Below, piece by piece: positions 25,823 to 34,397 of a stretch of 64,000 nucleotides of DNA. The stretch is from Streptomyces sp. Y2F8-2. GTDB taxonomy: Bacteria; Actinomycetota; Actinomycetes; Streptomycetales; Streptomycetaceae. Below the pieces are notes generated by a model, which was not told where the DNA came from, searched no databases, and saw only the letters and a list, made by a program, of their open reading frames with translations. The stretch is taken from the NCBI RefSeq assembly GCF_014905555.1, contig NZ_BNGS01000009.1, positions 186,001-250,000 of the forward strand, read 5' to 3'. Each line of letters opens with the position of its first letter. Position 1 is the first letter of the stretch. The translations under genes were made by a program, and so were the position numbers.

Positions 25823-25903
25823 GCAGCCGCCGCCCCTCAGGGAGGGGCGGCTCAGCGGCTGCCGGGCCTCTGCGGCAACGCCTGCACCAGAAGATCCAAA
25901 ACA

Positions 25904-26755
25904 ATGGCAAAGAGGCCTGTGGAATCAGCAGTTCCCCATGTCATCGTGCATGCCATGAGCACAGAGCACGTCCTGGACGACCGGCCGCACGCCCACCCCC
26001 GCATACGCCGGACGGCGAACAAGGTGCCGGAAGTCACCGCCTACTTCTGGATCATCAAGGTTCTGACCACCGGAATGGGCGAGACCGCCTCCGACTACCT
26101 GGCCCGTCTGCTCGGCCCGATCCCCGCGGTCGGCCTCGGCGCCCTCGCCCTGGTCGGGGCCCTGGTGCTGCAGTTCGCGGTTCGCCGGTACGTGGCCTGG
26201 GTCTACTGGACCGCCATCGTCATGGTCAGCGTGTTCGGCACGATGGCCGCCGACGTCCTGCACGTGGGTCTCGGCGTGCCCTACACGCTCTCGACGCCGC
26301 TGTTCCTGGTGGCGCTGGCCGCCGTCTTCGCCCTGTGGCACGCGAGCGAGCGGACCCTGTCCATCCACAGCATCTCCACCCGGCGCCGCGAGGTGTTCTA
26401 CTGGGCGGCCGTGCTCGTCACGTTCGCGCTCGGCACCGCCGCGGGCGACCTGAGCGCCACGATCGGCCTCGGCTACCTGGGGTCCGTCGCTCTGTACGCC
26501 GTCGCCATCTCTGTGCCGGCGGTCGCCCACCGCGGGGGTCTGCTCGGCCCGGTGGTCGCGTTCTGGTCCGCGTACGTCATCACCCGCCCGCTCGGTGCGT
26601 CGATCGCCGACTGGATGGCCCTGCCCCACAAGCGCGGCGGGCTGGACTGGGGTCTGGGTCCCGTCACCCTGTCGTGGACGGTCGCGATCCTCGGCTTCGT
26701 CGCCTACCTGGCGGTCTCGCGACGCGACGTCGGGAGCGACTCGGCCGCAGTGTGA
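25904..26755 (+). CDS. COG4705-type multi-pass membrane protein
   Basis: A 283-residue protein with about eight transmembrane helices. The motif KVPEVTAYFWIIKVLTTGMGE near residues 40-60 and the later repeat of AGDLSATIGLGYLGS are typical of the uncharacterised COG4705 family, which has two similar halves. Function is unknown; links to metal or acid stress in other bacteria are not evident here. Start is uncertain: ATG 25904 or ATG 25955 (first residues MSTEH), neither with a clear ribosome-binding site. Convergent with the next transporter operon across a shared terminator. Confidence 0.78.
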   Translation: MAKRPVESAVPHVIVHAMSTEHVLDDRPHAHPRIRRTANKVPEVTAYFWIIKVLTTGMGETASDYLARLLGPIPAVGLGALALVGALVLQFAVRRYVAWVYWTAIVMVSVFGTMAADVLHVGLGVPYTLSTPLFLVALAAVFALWHASERTLSIHSISTRRREVFYWAAVLVTFALGTAAGDLSATIGLGYLGSVALYAVAISVPAVAHRGGLLGPVVAFWSAYVITRPLGASIADWMALPHKRGGLDWGLGPVTLSWTVAILGFVAYLAVSRRDVGSDSAAV

Positions 26756-26763
26756 CATGGCAC

Positions 26764-26798
26764 CGCCCCGCCTGCCGCTGGTGCGGTCAGGCGGGGCG
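26764..26798. terminator. Bidirectional hairpin between convergent genes
   Basis: CGCCCCGCCTG at 26764-26774 pairs exactly with CAGGCGGGGCG at 26788-26798. It lies in the 63-base gap between the COG4705 gene and the transporter operon. Confidence 0.8.
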
Positions 26799-26818
26799 AC
26801 GTCGTGTCGGTGGCAGGC

Positions 26819-27916
26819 TCAGCCGTCCGCCCCCGCGGGGGTCGTGGTGGTCTTGAATCCCTCGGTCTTGTTGGCCTGGATGGCGAAGTCGTTGGTGAAC
26901 GTCTTGCTGAGGTCCACCGAACCCTTCACGTTGCCGACCAACTTCTCCGTCGCCAGTGAGGTCTTCGGACCGCCGGCCGGCATGATGCCGTCCGGGAGGA
27001 ACTGGCCCTTGTCCTCGGTCAGGGCCGCGATGTAGTCGGCTTTGGTCACGAGCTGGTTCTGCACGAACGACTGAGGCAGCTTGTCGGCGATGTCGGCCGC
27101 GCTGTGCGTGTTGATCCAATGCATGGTGGCCACGAGCGCGTCGACGACCTTCTGCACGGTGGCCTTGTTCTGGTTCACCCAGTCGGTGCGGGCGAGCACA
27201 CTGGCCGCGGGGAAGGCACCGCCCATCGCCGCCGTGGCGCCCTGCGTGGTGGCCAGGTCGATCGCGGAGGCACCGACGCCCTTCTTCTCGATCGCGGCGA
27301 CCGTCGGCTGTGTCGTCATCACACAGTCCACCTTGCCGTTCTGCAGCGCGGCGATGGCGGTGGAGCCGGCGCCGACCCCGATCCGGTGGAAGTCGCTGGT
27401 CTTGACGCCCTTCTTGGCGGCCAGGAACTGGGTGAGGGTGTCGGTGCCCGAACCCAGGTCGGTGACGCCGAGGGTCTTGCCCTTGAAGTCGGCGGCCGAG
27501 GTGACGCCCGACTTCTTGGTGCACATCTCACGCTCACCCGGCGCGCCGGAGAGCTGGACCACGTCCTCGACCGCCTTGCCCTTGGCCTGGAACTCGATCG
27601 TGTGGTTGTACCAGGCGCCCGCCATGTCCACCTGCCCCGAGGCCATGGCCTCCTCGGCTCCGACACCGCCGTCCTGCTCGGTGCTCAGCTCGACATTCAC
27701 GCCGTACTTCTTATAAAAACCGAGGCTCTGGGCGAGTTGGTAGGGCAGGTAGATCTGCTTGTCGATACCGCCGACCATGAGCTTCACCGTGGGCACGCCG
27801 CCGGAGCTGCCGACGCTCTGGGAGCCGCTGTGGGAGCCGCTGGAACAGGCGGTGGCCGTGCCGAGGGCGAGGACGGTGAGGAGGGAGGCGGTGACGGTGG
27901 CGGATCGTCTTGACAT
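26819..27916 (-). CDS. SsuA/TauA/THI5-like ABC substrate-binding lipoprotein
   Basis: A 365-residue exported lipoprotein. The signal ends in a lipobox-like ATAC near residue 24, and the mature fold is the nitrate/sulfonate/pyrimidine-precursor binding type (LPYQLAQSLGFYKKYGVNVEL, VDMAGAWYNHTIEF, GSGTDTLTQFLA). It delivers a ligand, not identifiable by eye, to the permease and ATPase upstream. ATG 27916 is preferred; an ATG at 27928 has AAAGGA abutting the start codon, which suits the later one better. Last gene of its operon. Confidence 0.87.
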   Translation of the reverse strand: MSRRSATVTASLLTVLALGTATACSSGSHSGSQSVGSSGGVPTVKLMVGGIDKQIYLPYQLAQSLGFYKKYGVNVELSTEQDGGVGAEEAMASGQVDMAGAWYNHTIEFQAKGKAVEDVVQLSGAPGEREMCTKKSGVTSAADFKGKTLGVTDLGSGTDTLTQFLAAKKGVKTSDFHRIGVGAGSTAIAALQNGKVDCVMTTQPTVAAIEKKGVGASAIDLATTQGATAAMGGAFPAASVLARTDWVNQNKATVQKVVDALVATMHWINTHSAADIADKLPQSFVQNQLVTKADYIAALTEDKGQFLPDGIMPAGGPKTSLATEKLVGNVKGSVDLSKTFTNDFAIQANKTEGFKTTTTPAGADG

Positions 27917-27981
27917 GGCTGGCCACATTCCTTTTCTGGGGTGGGGCAGGGGAAGAGCGGAGAGGGCGGGGAGGAACTGAG

Positions 27982-28860
27982 TCAGAGGGCGTTCGACGCC
28001 TCGGACGGGGCCGGGGGGCGCCAGGACAGCAGCCGGTGCTCGAGCTTGCTGATCAGCCACTCGGCACCGAGCACGATGACCGAGATGACGAGCATCGTCG
28101 CGAACACGCCGTCGGGGTCGAAGTTGTTCTGGGCGGTCTTGATGACCAGGCCGAGGCCGCTCTGTGCGCCCAGCACCTCGCCGACCAGCGCGCCGACGAT
28201 GGCGAAGCCGAAGGCGCTGTGCAGGCTCGCGATGATCCAGGTGAGCGCGGAGGGCACGATGACGTGGCGGATGATCTGCATCTGCGAGGCGCCGAGCACC
28301 TTGGCGTTGGCGAGGATGTTGCGGTCGACCTCGCGGACGCCCTGGAAGGCGTTGAAGAAGACGATGAAGAACACCAGGACCGCGGCGAGCAGGATCTTCG
28401 GGGTCACGCCGATGCCGAAGGCGACGATGAAGATCGAGCCGAGGACGATGCGCGGGATCGCGTTGACCATCTTGATGTAGGGGCCGAGCACGTCGGAGAG
28501 GAAGCGGCTCTGCCCCAGCGCGACACCGAAGACCACACCGGTGACGGACCCGACGGCGAAGCCGGCGAGTGCCTCCTGGATCGTCGTCCATATATTCGAG
28601 TAGAAGGACCCGAACTCCGTGCCGTTTTGGAAGAGGTCGGCCAGCCGCTTGGCGATGCCCGACGGCTGCCCGAAGAAGAACGGGTCGACGATCCCCCACG
28701 TGGTGAACGCCTGCCAGCCGCCGATGACGACGACCGCAAGGCCGATGCGGCCCGCCCAGACCAGCGCGACGCGGCGTCGTACGGCGCTTCTGGCGGCGGC
28801 AGCGGCCGATACCTGACCGCCGCTGACCGGAGCGGCGGAAGCGGTGGACGTCGTGGTCAT
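27982..28860 (-). CDS. SsuC/TauC-type ABC transporter permease
   Basis: A 292-residue permease with six or so helices. The conserved blocks are GGWQAFTTWGIVDPFFFGQP, NAIPRIVLGSIFIVAFGIG and the ATPase-contact segment ANAKVLGASQMQIIRHVIVP. The first 30 residues are an Ala/Ser/Thr-rich tail. Its ATG overlaps the ATPase stop (ATGA). It works with the binding protein downstream to import a sulfonate, nitrate or pyrimidine-like compound. Confidence 0.9.
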   Translation of the reverse strand: MTTTSTASAAPVSGGQVSAAAAARSAVRRRVALVWAGRIGLAVVVIGGWQAFTTWGIVDPFFFGQPSGIAKRLADLFQNGTEFGSFYSNIWTTIQEALAGFAVGSVTGVVFGVALGQSRFLSDVLGPYIKMVNAIPRIVLGSIFIVAFGIGVTPKILLAAVLVFFIVFFNAFQGVREVDRNILANAKVLGASQMQIIRHVIVPSALTWIIASLHSAFGFAIVGALVGEVLGAQSGLGLVIKTAQNNFDPDGVFATMLVISVIVLGAEWLISKLEHRLLSWRPPAPSEASNAL

Positions 28861-29717
28861 GCCTTACCTCCTGCGGTGCGTGCGTAGGCGCGCTCCACCT
28901 CCTCGCGCAGCGTGTCCCAGATCTTGTGCTGCAGTTCGATGAAGCGGGGCTCGAAGCGGATCTCCTGGACGGAGCCGCGCGGGCGCGGCAGGTCGATGTC
29001 GAAGACCGCCTTGACCGACCCGGGGCTCGACGTCATGACGACGACGCGGTCGGCGAGTGCCACGGCCTCGTCGAGGTCGTGGGTGATGAAGACGACCGAC
29101 GGCCGGATCTGCTCCCACAGGGCCAGCAGCTCGGTCGACATGATCGCCTTGGTCTGCACGTCGAGGGCGCCGAACGGCTCGTCCATGATCAGGATCTTGG
29201 GTTCGTTGATCAGCGCCGCGGCCATCGCCACGCGCTTGCGCATACCGCCGGAGAGCTGGTGCGGGTAGCGGTCCTCGAAGCCCGCGAGGCCCACCCGGCG
29301 CAGCCAGTCGCGCGCCGAGGCCTGTGCCTTCTGCTTGGGGACGCCGCGGAAGACCGGACCCATCAGCACGTTGCCGAGGACGGTCTTCCAGGGCAGCAGC
29401 GCGTCGGCCTGGAACATGAAGCTGACGCCGTCGGTGATGCCGTCCACCTCGCGGCCGCCGACCTTGACCGATCCCTCGCTCGGCCGGTCCAGGCCGGACA
29501 CCATGCTCAGCGTCGTCGATTTGCCGCAGCCGGTGGGACCGACCACCGCGCAGAACTGGCCCGGCTCCACGGTGAACGAAACATTCTGCAGCGCGGTGAA
29601 CACCTCACCGGCGGGGGTCAAGAATCGCTTGGTGAGCCCGGAGATCTCAATGCGCGCGTCGTCACGGTCCGTTTCGCCGGCGACCGGGCTCGTCGCGACA
29701 TCGTTTCGCGAAGCCAT
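28857..29717 (-). CDS. SsuB/TauB-type ABC transporter ATP-binding protein
   Basis: A 286-residue ATPase with Walker A VGPTGCGKST, signature LSGGMRKRVAMAAAL, Walker B ILIMDEPFGALD and switch histidine in FITHDLDEAVAL. MRKR in the signature is common in the nitrate/sulfonate/taurine group. It is the first gene of its operon. The 300-base gap to the divergent histidine kinase must hold promoters for both. An inverted repeat (29783-29801) lies there. Confidence 0.92.
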   Translation of the reverse strand: MASRNDVATSPVAGETDRDDARIEISGLTKRFLTPAGEVFTALQNVSFTVEPGQFCAVVGPTGCGKSTTLSMVSGLDRPSEGSVKVGGREVDGITDGVSFMFQADALLPWKTVLGNVLMGPVFRGVPKQKAQASARDWLRRVGLAGFEDRYPHQLSGGMRKRVAMAAALINEPKILIMDEPFGALDVQTKAIMSTELLALWEQIRPSVVFITHDLDEAVALADRVVVMTSSPGSVKAVFDIDLPRPRGSVQEIRFEPRFIELQHKIWDTLREEVERAYARTAGGKA

Positions 29718-30024
29718 CTGGGGCGGTCTCCTTCCTGGCCTCGGGGGTCGAGGAAGTCAGACGCTAGGGGCCACCCCGTGTGACGTCGCTGTTTCCGACG
29801 TATCTCGCGATCGTTGAATTAACCGGGGTTCTGCTCGTTCGGCTCACGGGCGCCCGGGACACCCACGTCGTTCGGGATGCGCACGTTGAACGTGGTTCTG
29901 CGCATTCTGCTCAGCGGCCCGGGGGTGGGCAGGATTTCGGCCATCAGGCACAATCGCGCCACGCGGGTCCGGCGCAGGGGCCGGACCCGGCACGACGTAC
30001 GACAGGGGCAAAGAGGCGCCTGTG
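29718..30024. other. Divergent intergenic region, 307 bases
   Basis: No coding sequence is supported. Apart from the inverted repeat at 29783-29801, it holds a short A/T-richer stretch (GTTGAATTAACC around 29814-29825) that is a candidate promoter element. I could not pair clear -35 and -10 hexamers. Confidence 0.4.
29783..29801. promoter_or_regulatory. Inverted repeat between transporter and two-component genes
   Basis: ACGTCG at 29783-29788 and CGACGT at 29796-29801 are exact reverse complements with a seven-base spacer. It is 66 bases upstream of the transporter ATPase start. A response-regulator site is possible, unproven. Confidence 0.3.
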
Positions 30025-31686
30025 ATGTCCATCCGTACCCGGATCACCCGCGGCGGCAGAGGGAAGCTCTCCGCCCGGATCCTCGCCAACCAGCTGTTCA
30101 TCCTCGGTCTCACCGGCGTGATCGGCTTCGTGCTGTTCGCGTTCGCACAGCGGGGCGAGCTCGACCGTTCCTACGAGCAGCGGGCGCTGGCCATCGCGCA
30201 ATCCACGGCCGCCGAGCCGCAGATCCGTCAGGCCATGGCGGACGGCACCGACAACGGCGTGGTGCAGACCACCGCCGAACGCATCCGGAAGGCCTCCGGG
30301 GCGTCGTACGTGGTCGTGCTCGACCTGCGCGGCATCCGTCACTCGCACCCCATGCCGCAGCTCATCGGCGAGCCGGTGAACGAGCCGATCGAGGTGCTGG
30401 ACGGCCGTCCGCGCGTCGGCAGCGACCAGGGCGCCACCGGACGGTCCGCCAACGCCAAGGCTCCCCTGTACGGGCCGTCCGGCAAGCTGGTCGGCGAGGT
30501 GTCGGCGGGGCTCCCGGAGCGGTACGTGCTGGGCGAGCTGTGGCGTGAGCTGCCCACCTTCGGCCTGTACGCGGCGATCGCCACCGCGCTCGGTTCGGCG
30601 GCCGCGTATCTGCTGGCGCGGCGGCTGAAGCGGACCACCTTCGGTCTCGAACTGGAGGAGATCGCCGGGCTCTTCCAGGACCGCGAGGCGATGCTGCACG
30701 GCATCCGGGAGGGTGTGGTCGCCTTCGACCCCGACGGCAGGGTCACCGTGGTGAACGACGAGGCCCGGCGGCTGCTCGGGCTCGGCACCGCGCTCGGCAG
30801 CAGGCTCGAGGAGGTGCTGCCCGACGGCCGGCTGCGGCGTGCGCTGGACGGCACCCTGAGCGGTACCGACGTCAGCGTCCTGACCGACGAGCACTGCCTC
30901 GTCGTCAACCGCATGCCGGTCACGCTGCGCGGCCGCGAACTCGGCGCGGTGGTCACCGTACGCGACCGCACCGAGCTGATCGGACTGCTGCGCGAGCTGG
31001 ACTCCGTGCGGGGGCTCACCGACGCACTGCGGGCCCAGCAGCACGAGTTCACCAACCGGATGCACACGCTGGCGGGACTGCTGGACATCGGCGACCACGA
31101 CGCGGCCTACGAGTTCGCCGTCGGATCGGCCGGAGCCGGGCAGGCACTGACCGAGTCGGTGCGCCGACGGATCGGGAACTCGCTGATGGTCGGGCTGATC
31201 GTGGCCAAGACCACGGTCGCCGCCGAACGCGGCGTGCGGATCGTGCTCGACGACGGCTCCGCGCTCGGCCAGGACCCGCCGCATCTGCGCCGGCTGCTGA
31301 CGATCGTCGGCAACCTGCTGGACAACGCGGTCGACGCCGCGGCGGACGGACCGCCCCCGGCGGGCGGCCGCCAGGTGCGCCTCACCCTCACCGAGGGGCC
31401 CGACCATGTGACCGTGCGGGTGGCGGACACCGGGCCGGGGGTCCCGCCGGGCGCCGCCGAGGCGATCTTCGAGGACGGCTGGTCGACCCGGCCCGAGCGG
31501 GGCACCGCCCGGCGCGGCCTGGGGCTCGCCCTGGTGCACCGGCTGGTGCAGCGGCACGGTGGCACGGTCGCGGTCAGCGAGGGCCCGGGCGCGGTCTTCA
31601 CCGTCGTCCTGCCGCTGCCGGACACGGCCCCCGCGCCGCAGGGCGCACTGTTCACAACGGCGTTGCCGGTGGGAGGCGACCGCTGA
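30025..31686 (+). CDS. CitA/DcuS-type sensor histidine kinase
   Basis: A 553-residue membrane sensor kinase. A transmembrane helix near residues 20-40 precedes an extracytoplasmic PAS/sCACHE sensor (about 45-170). A second helix is near 180-200, then a cytoplasmic PAS (205-310), an H-box with phospho-acceptor His in AQQHEFTNRMH near 338, and the ATPase domain with VADTGPGVPPG and RRGLGLALVHRLV. This is the citrate/C4-dicarboxylate family layout. GAGG eight bases upstream favours ATG 30025 over GTG 30022. The next gene begins at its stop. It faces away from an SsuABC-like transporter that it may control. Confidence 0.92.
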   Translation: MSIRTRITRGGRGKLSARILANQLFILGLTGVIGFVLFAFAQRGELDRSYEQRALAIAQSTAAEPQIRQAMADGTDNGVVQTTAERIRKASGASYVVVLDLRGIRHSHPMPQLIGEPVNEPIEVLDGRPRVGSDQGATGRSANAKAPLYGPSGKLVGEVSAGLPERYVLGELWRELPTFGLYAAIATALGSAAAYLLARRLKRTTFGLELEEIAGLFQDREAMLHGIREGVVAFDPDGRVTVVNDEARRLLGLGTALGSRLEEVLPDGRLRRALDGTLSGTDVSVLTDEHCLVVNRMPVTLRGRELGAVVTVRDRTELIGLLRELDSVRGLTDALRAQQHEFTNRMHTLAGLLDIGDHDAAYEFAVGSAGAGQALTESVRRRIGNSLMVGLIVAKTTVAAERGVRIVLDDGSALGQDPPHLRRLLTIVGNLLDNAVDAAADGPPPAGGRQVRLTLTEGPDHVTVRVADTGPGVPPGAAEAIFEDGWSTRPERGTARRGLGLALVHRLVQRHGGTVAVSEGPGAVFTVVLPLPDTAPAPQGALFTTALPVGGDR

Positions 31687-32375
31687 TGATCCGAACCCTG
31701 GTCGTGGACGACGACTTCCGGGTGAGCCACATCCACAGCGAGTACGTGAGCCGGGTCCAGGGCTTCCAGGTGGTCGGCGAGGCGGCGACCGTGGCCGACG
31801 CCCTGGAGGCGGTGCGCACCCTGCACCCGGACCTGCTGCTGCTCGACATCTTCCTGCCGGACGGCAGCGGGCTCGATGTGCTGCGCCGGCTCACCGGCGA
31901 CGAGGGCGGCTCCCGGCCGGACGCGTTCATGATCACAGCGGACCGGGACATCGAGTCGGTGCGCACCGCCATGAAGCTGGGCGCCGTGGGATACCTCGTC
32001 AAACCCTTCGGCTCCCCGGACCTCTGCGGGCGGCTGACCGCCTACCGCGAACTCCAGCACCGGGTGCACGCGCTGGGACCGGCCGCCGAGACCGAGCAGG
32101 CCGATGTGGACGCCCTGTTCAGCGCGACCCGGCCGCCGGCCGTCCCGCGGGTGCCGGCCAAGGGGCACTCCGCGCCCACCCTGACCCTCGTCCACCAGGC
32201 GCTGCTCTCCGCCGGCGGTCCCGTGTCGGCGGCCGAGGCGGCCGAACTCACCGGGGTCTCCCGGGCGACGGCCCAGCGGTACCTGTCCTACCTCGTCAAG
32301 GAGGGCATGGTCCGTCTGGAGCTCCGCTACGGGGCGACGGGGCGCCCGGAGCACCGGTACCGCATCGTCTCCTGA
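31686..32375 (+). CDS. CitB/DcuR-type response regulator
   Basis: A 229-residue response regulator. The receiver domain (1-120) has the acidic pocket D8-D10, phospho-acceptor D54 in LLLLDIFLPDG, and lysine in GYLVKPF. A C-terminal winged-helix region (about 165-229) contains SAAEAAELTGVSRATAQRYL, as in CitB/DctR-like regulators. It starts at the last base of the kinase stop codon, so the two are coupled. Target genes are not proven; the divergent ABC operon is the obvious candidate. Confidence 0.92.
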   Translation: MIRTLVVDDDFRVSHIHSEYVSRVQGFQVVGEAATVADALEAVRTLHPDLLLLDIFLPDGSGLDVLRRLTGDEGGSRPDAFMITADRDIESVRTAMKLGAVGYLVKPFGSPDLCGRLTAYRELQHRVHALGPAAETEQADVDALFSATRPPAVPRVPAKGHSAPTLTLVHQALLSAGGPVSAAEAAELTGVSRATAQRYLSYLVKEGMVRLELRYGATGRPEHRYRIVS

Positions 32376-32576
32376 CCGCCCGTTCCGAAAACGTCGCTTT
32401 CCGGTCCCGTTCCCCACATTTTCCTTCCCGTCCTGTTCCCCGACCGTCGCCTTCCCGTCACCGACCTGATTTCGCCGGTGCGGAAAAGCGGACCGAGCGG
32501 GCGGCCGACCGCACGCCGTGGGTGTGACTTGCGTCTGACCTGGTGAGACACGCGGCCGATGCCGGGGTGTTGACCG

Positions 32577-32582
32577 TACGAT
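32577..32582 (+). promoter_or_regulatory. -10 element for a probable leaderless mRNA
   Basis: TACGAT ends six bases before the ATG at 32589, and no Shine-Dalgarno sequence precedes that ATG. This spacing places the transcription start at the initiation codon. Confidence 0.45.
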
Positions 32583-32588
32583 CGGGCA

Positions 32589-33125
32589 ATGCCTGACACG
32601 ACCGAAACCACGCCCGGCTGGCTGACTCCCGACGAGCTCGAGCTGGCGCGAGCCCGCATGCCGATCCTGTACGTGGAAGCCGTGCCCGTGCGCGTCGACG
32701 ACAGCGGTGAAGTCACCAGCATCGGACTGTTGCTGCGGATAGGGCCCGACGGGACCGTCAGCCGCACCCTCGTCTCGGGCCGGGTGCTGCACCACGAGCG
32801 GGTCCGTGACGCCCTCCTGCGCCATCTGGAGAAGGACCTCGGGCCGGTGGCACTGCCCCGCGTTCCGCCCTCCCTGCAGCCCTTCACCGTCGCCGAGTAC
32901 TTCCCGACACTGGGTATCACCCCGTTCCACGACCCCCGCCAGCACGCGGTGGCCCTCGCCTACATCGTCCCGGTGGCCGGCGACTGCCGACCCCGCCAGG
33001 ACGCACTGGACCTGGAGTGGTTCAGCCCCCAGGAGGCCGCGTCGGCCGTGGTCCAGAACGAGATGCCGGGCGGGCAGGGCGTCCTGCTCAAGCAGGCCCT
33101 GGCCCACATCGGCTGCCTGCCCTGA
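32589..33125 (+). CDS. DUF4916/NUDIX-like protein
   Basis: A 178-residue protein of the DUF4916 family, which has a NUDIX-like fold. Recognisable blocks are GWLTPDELELARARMPILYVEAVPV near residue 10 (first 20 residues indicative), RDALLRHLEKDLGP, FHDPRQHAVALAYIVPV and DALDLEWFSPQEA. A canonical NUDIX box is not seen, so hydrolase activity is uncertain. The gene appears to be leaderless. It is convergent with the aldo/keto reductase across a strong hairpin. Confidence 0.85.
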   Translation: MPDTTETTPGWLTPDELELARARMPILYVEAVPVRVDDSGEVTSIGLLLRIGPDGTVSRTLVSGRVLHHERVRDALLRHLEKDLGPVALPRVPPSLQPFTVAEYFPTLGITPFHDPRQHAVALAYIVPVAGDCRPRQDALDLEWFSPQEAASAVVQNEMPGGQGVLLKQALAHIGCLP

Positions 33126-33154
33126 GCGGCTGTCGGACCCGAGCGACGCGGCCG

Positions 33155-33185
33155 CCGGCCAGGCGCCCCGACGGCGCCGGGCCGG
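33155..33185. terminator. Bidirectional hairpin between convergent genes
   Basis: CCGGCC-A-GGCGCC at 33155-33167 pairs with GGCGCC-G-GGCCGG at 33173-33185 (one mismatch, five-base loop). It lies between the DUF4916 gene and the aldo/keto reductase. Confidence 0.8.
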
Positions 33186-33233
33186 TGGTCGCGTCGGCGG
33201 TGACGCCTCTCGGAGGCCCGAATCCCGGGGCTC

Positions 33234-34220
33234 TCAGTGCACCGCGTCCAACCGCGCCCTCTGCTCCGCGGTCAATTCCAGTTCCACCGCGGCCAGGTTC
33301 TCCTCCAGCTGCGCCACCGACGAGGCCCCGGCCAGCGGGATCACCGGCAGGTCACCGCCGATCTGCCAGGCCAGCACCACCTGGTTGACACTCGCCCCGG
33401 TCTCCCGCGTCACCTCCCGCAGCACCGCCAGCCGCGCAGGGGTGCCCGGGTGGTCGAAGTCGCGGGGCAACGGGACGTCCTGACGTGCGTAGGCGCCCTT
33501 GAGGAGCGGTGAGTACGCGACCAGGGTCAGGCCCGGCTCGGCGCGCAGATAGCTCAGCAGCTCCGGGGTGGTGCCGCCGAGGCTGCCGTCCGGGAAGATC
33601 TCCTCGGGGATGTCGGTGCGCGGGCGCAGATGGCTGTGCTGGTACTGCAGCACCTCGTAACCGGGCAGTCCGGCCGCCGCCGCCAGCGCGCGGGCGCGCT
33701 CCACCCGCCAGACGGCGTGGTTGCTCACGCCGAGCAGGCCGACCGTGCCCTCCGCGACCAGTTCGGCGAACCCCTCGACGGTCTCGCGCAGCGGCACCGT
33801 GCGGTCCTCGATGTGCGCGTACAGCAGGTCGAGCCGGTCCACGCCGAGGCGTTCCCGGCTGCCTTCGGCCGCCTCCCGGATCGCCTTCGCCGACAGGCCC
33901 TCGGCGTTGTCGACATAGCTCGTGCCGGGGGCAAGCGGGCGTGCGCCGAGCTTGGTGGCGATCACGATCTCGTCGCCGATGCCGCGGCTGCGGCGCCAGC
34001 GGCCGAGCAGTTCCTCGCTCTGACCGCCCCGGCCGTCGTCGGTCCAGAAGGCGTAGTTGTCGGACGTGTCAATGAAGTTGCCGCCCGCCTCGACATAGCG
34101 GTCGAGGACGGCGAAGGAGGTCTTCTCGTCCGTCCGGGAGCCGAACAGCATCGCGCCGAGCGCGAGCACGCTCACCCGGCGGCGGGTCTTCGGATCGGTG
34201 CCGATCGTCCGGTACTTCAT
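33234..34220 (-). CDS. Aldo/keto reductase
   Basis: A 328-residue NADPH-dependent (beta/alpha)8-barrel reductase of carbonyl compounds. It has FIDTSDNYAFW near residue 52 with the catalytic Asp and Tyr, the Lys in IATKLGARP, the His in LLYAHIEDR, and VNQVVLAWQ near the C-terminus. Substrate is unknown. Single gene, divergent from the hydroxyproline operon; 177 bases separate the starts. Confidence 0.9.
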   Translation of the reverse strand: MKYRTIGTDPKTRRRVSVLALGAMLFGSRTDEKTSFAVLDRYVEAGGNFIDTSDNYAFWTDDGRGGQSEELLGRWRRSRGIGDEIVIATKLGARPLAPGTSYVDNAEGLSAKAIREAAEGSRERLGVDRLDLLYAHIEDRTVPLRETVEGFAELVAEGTVGLLGVSNHAVWRVERARALAAAAGLPGYEVLQYQHSHLRPRTDIPEEIFPDGSLGGTTPELLSYLRAEPGLTLVAYSPLLKGAYARQDVPLPRDFDHPGTPARLAVLREVTRETGASVNQVVLAWQIGGDLPVIPLAGASSVAQLEENLAAVELELTAEQRARLDAVH

Positions 34221-34378
34221 GGTGGTCCCTCCCGTCGCGGCCCGCTGGTGCGGGCTCGATCGGGACTCTTCAGCTTCAAGTGCGCTTCAAGTCAAGGGCG
34301 GTGGCGCGCCGGGGAGCGATGTGAACGCGTGGCGCCTGTGCGGCAGCGTCCGTCGCGTGTCTGGCCCCTCATAGAGCC

Positions 34379-34387
34379 ATGTGACAT
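34379..34387. promoter_or_regulatory. Candidate GntR operator 1 (ATGTGACAT)
   Basis: A perfect nine-base palindrome, ATGT-G-ACAT, 11 bases before the first gene of the hydroxyproline operon. GTGACAT recurs near 37243 (reverse strand) and 39245, each before a gene of the same cluster. The nearby TAGTAC (34387-34392), six bases from GTG 34398, could be a -10 for a leaderless transcript. Confidence 0.45.
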
Positions 34388-34397
34388 AGTACTGACC

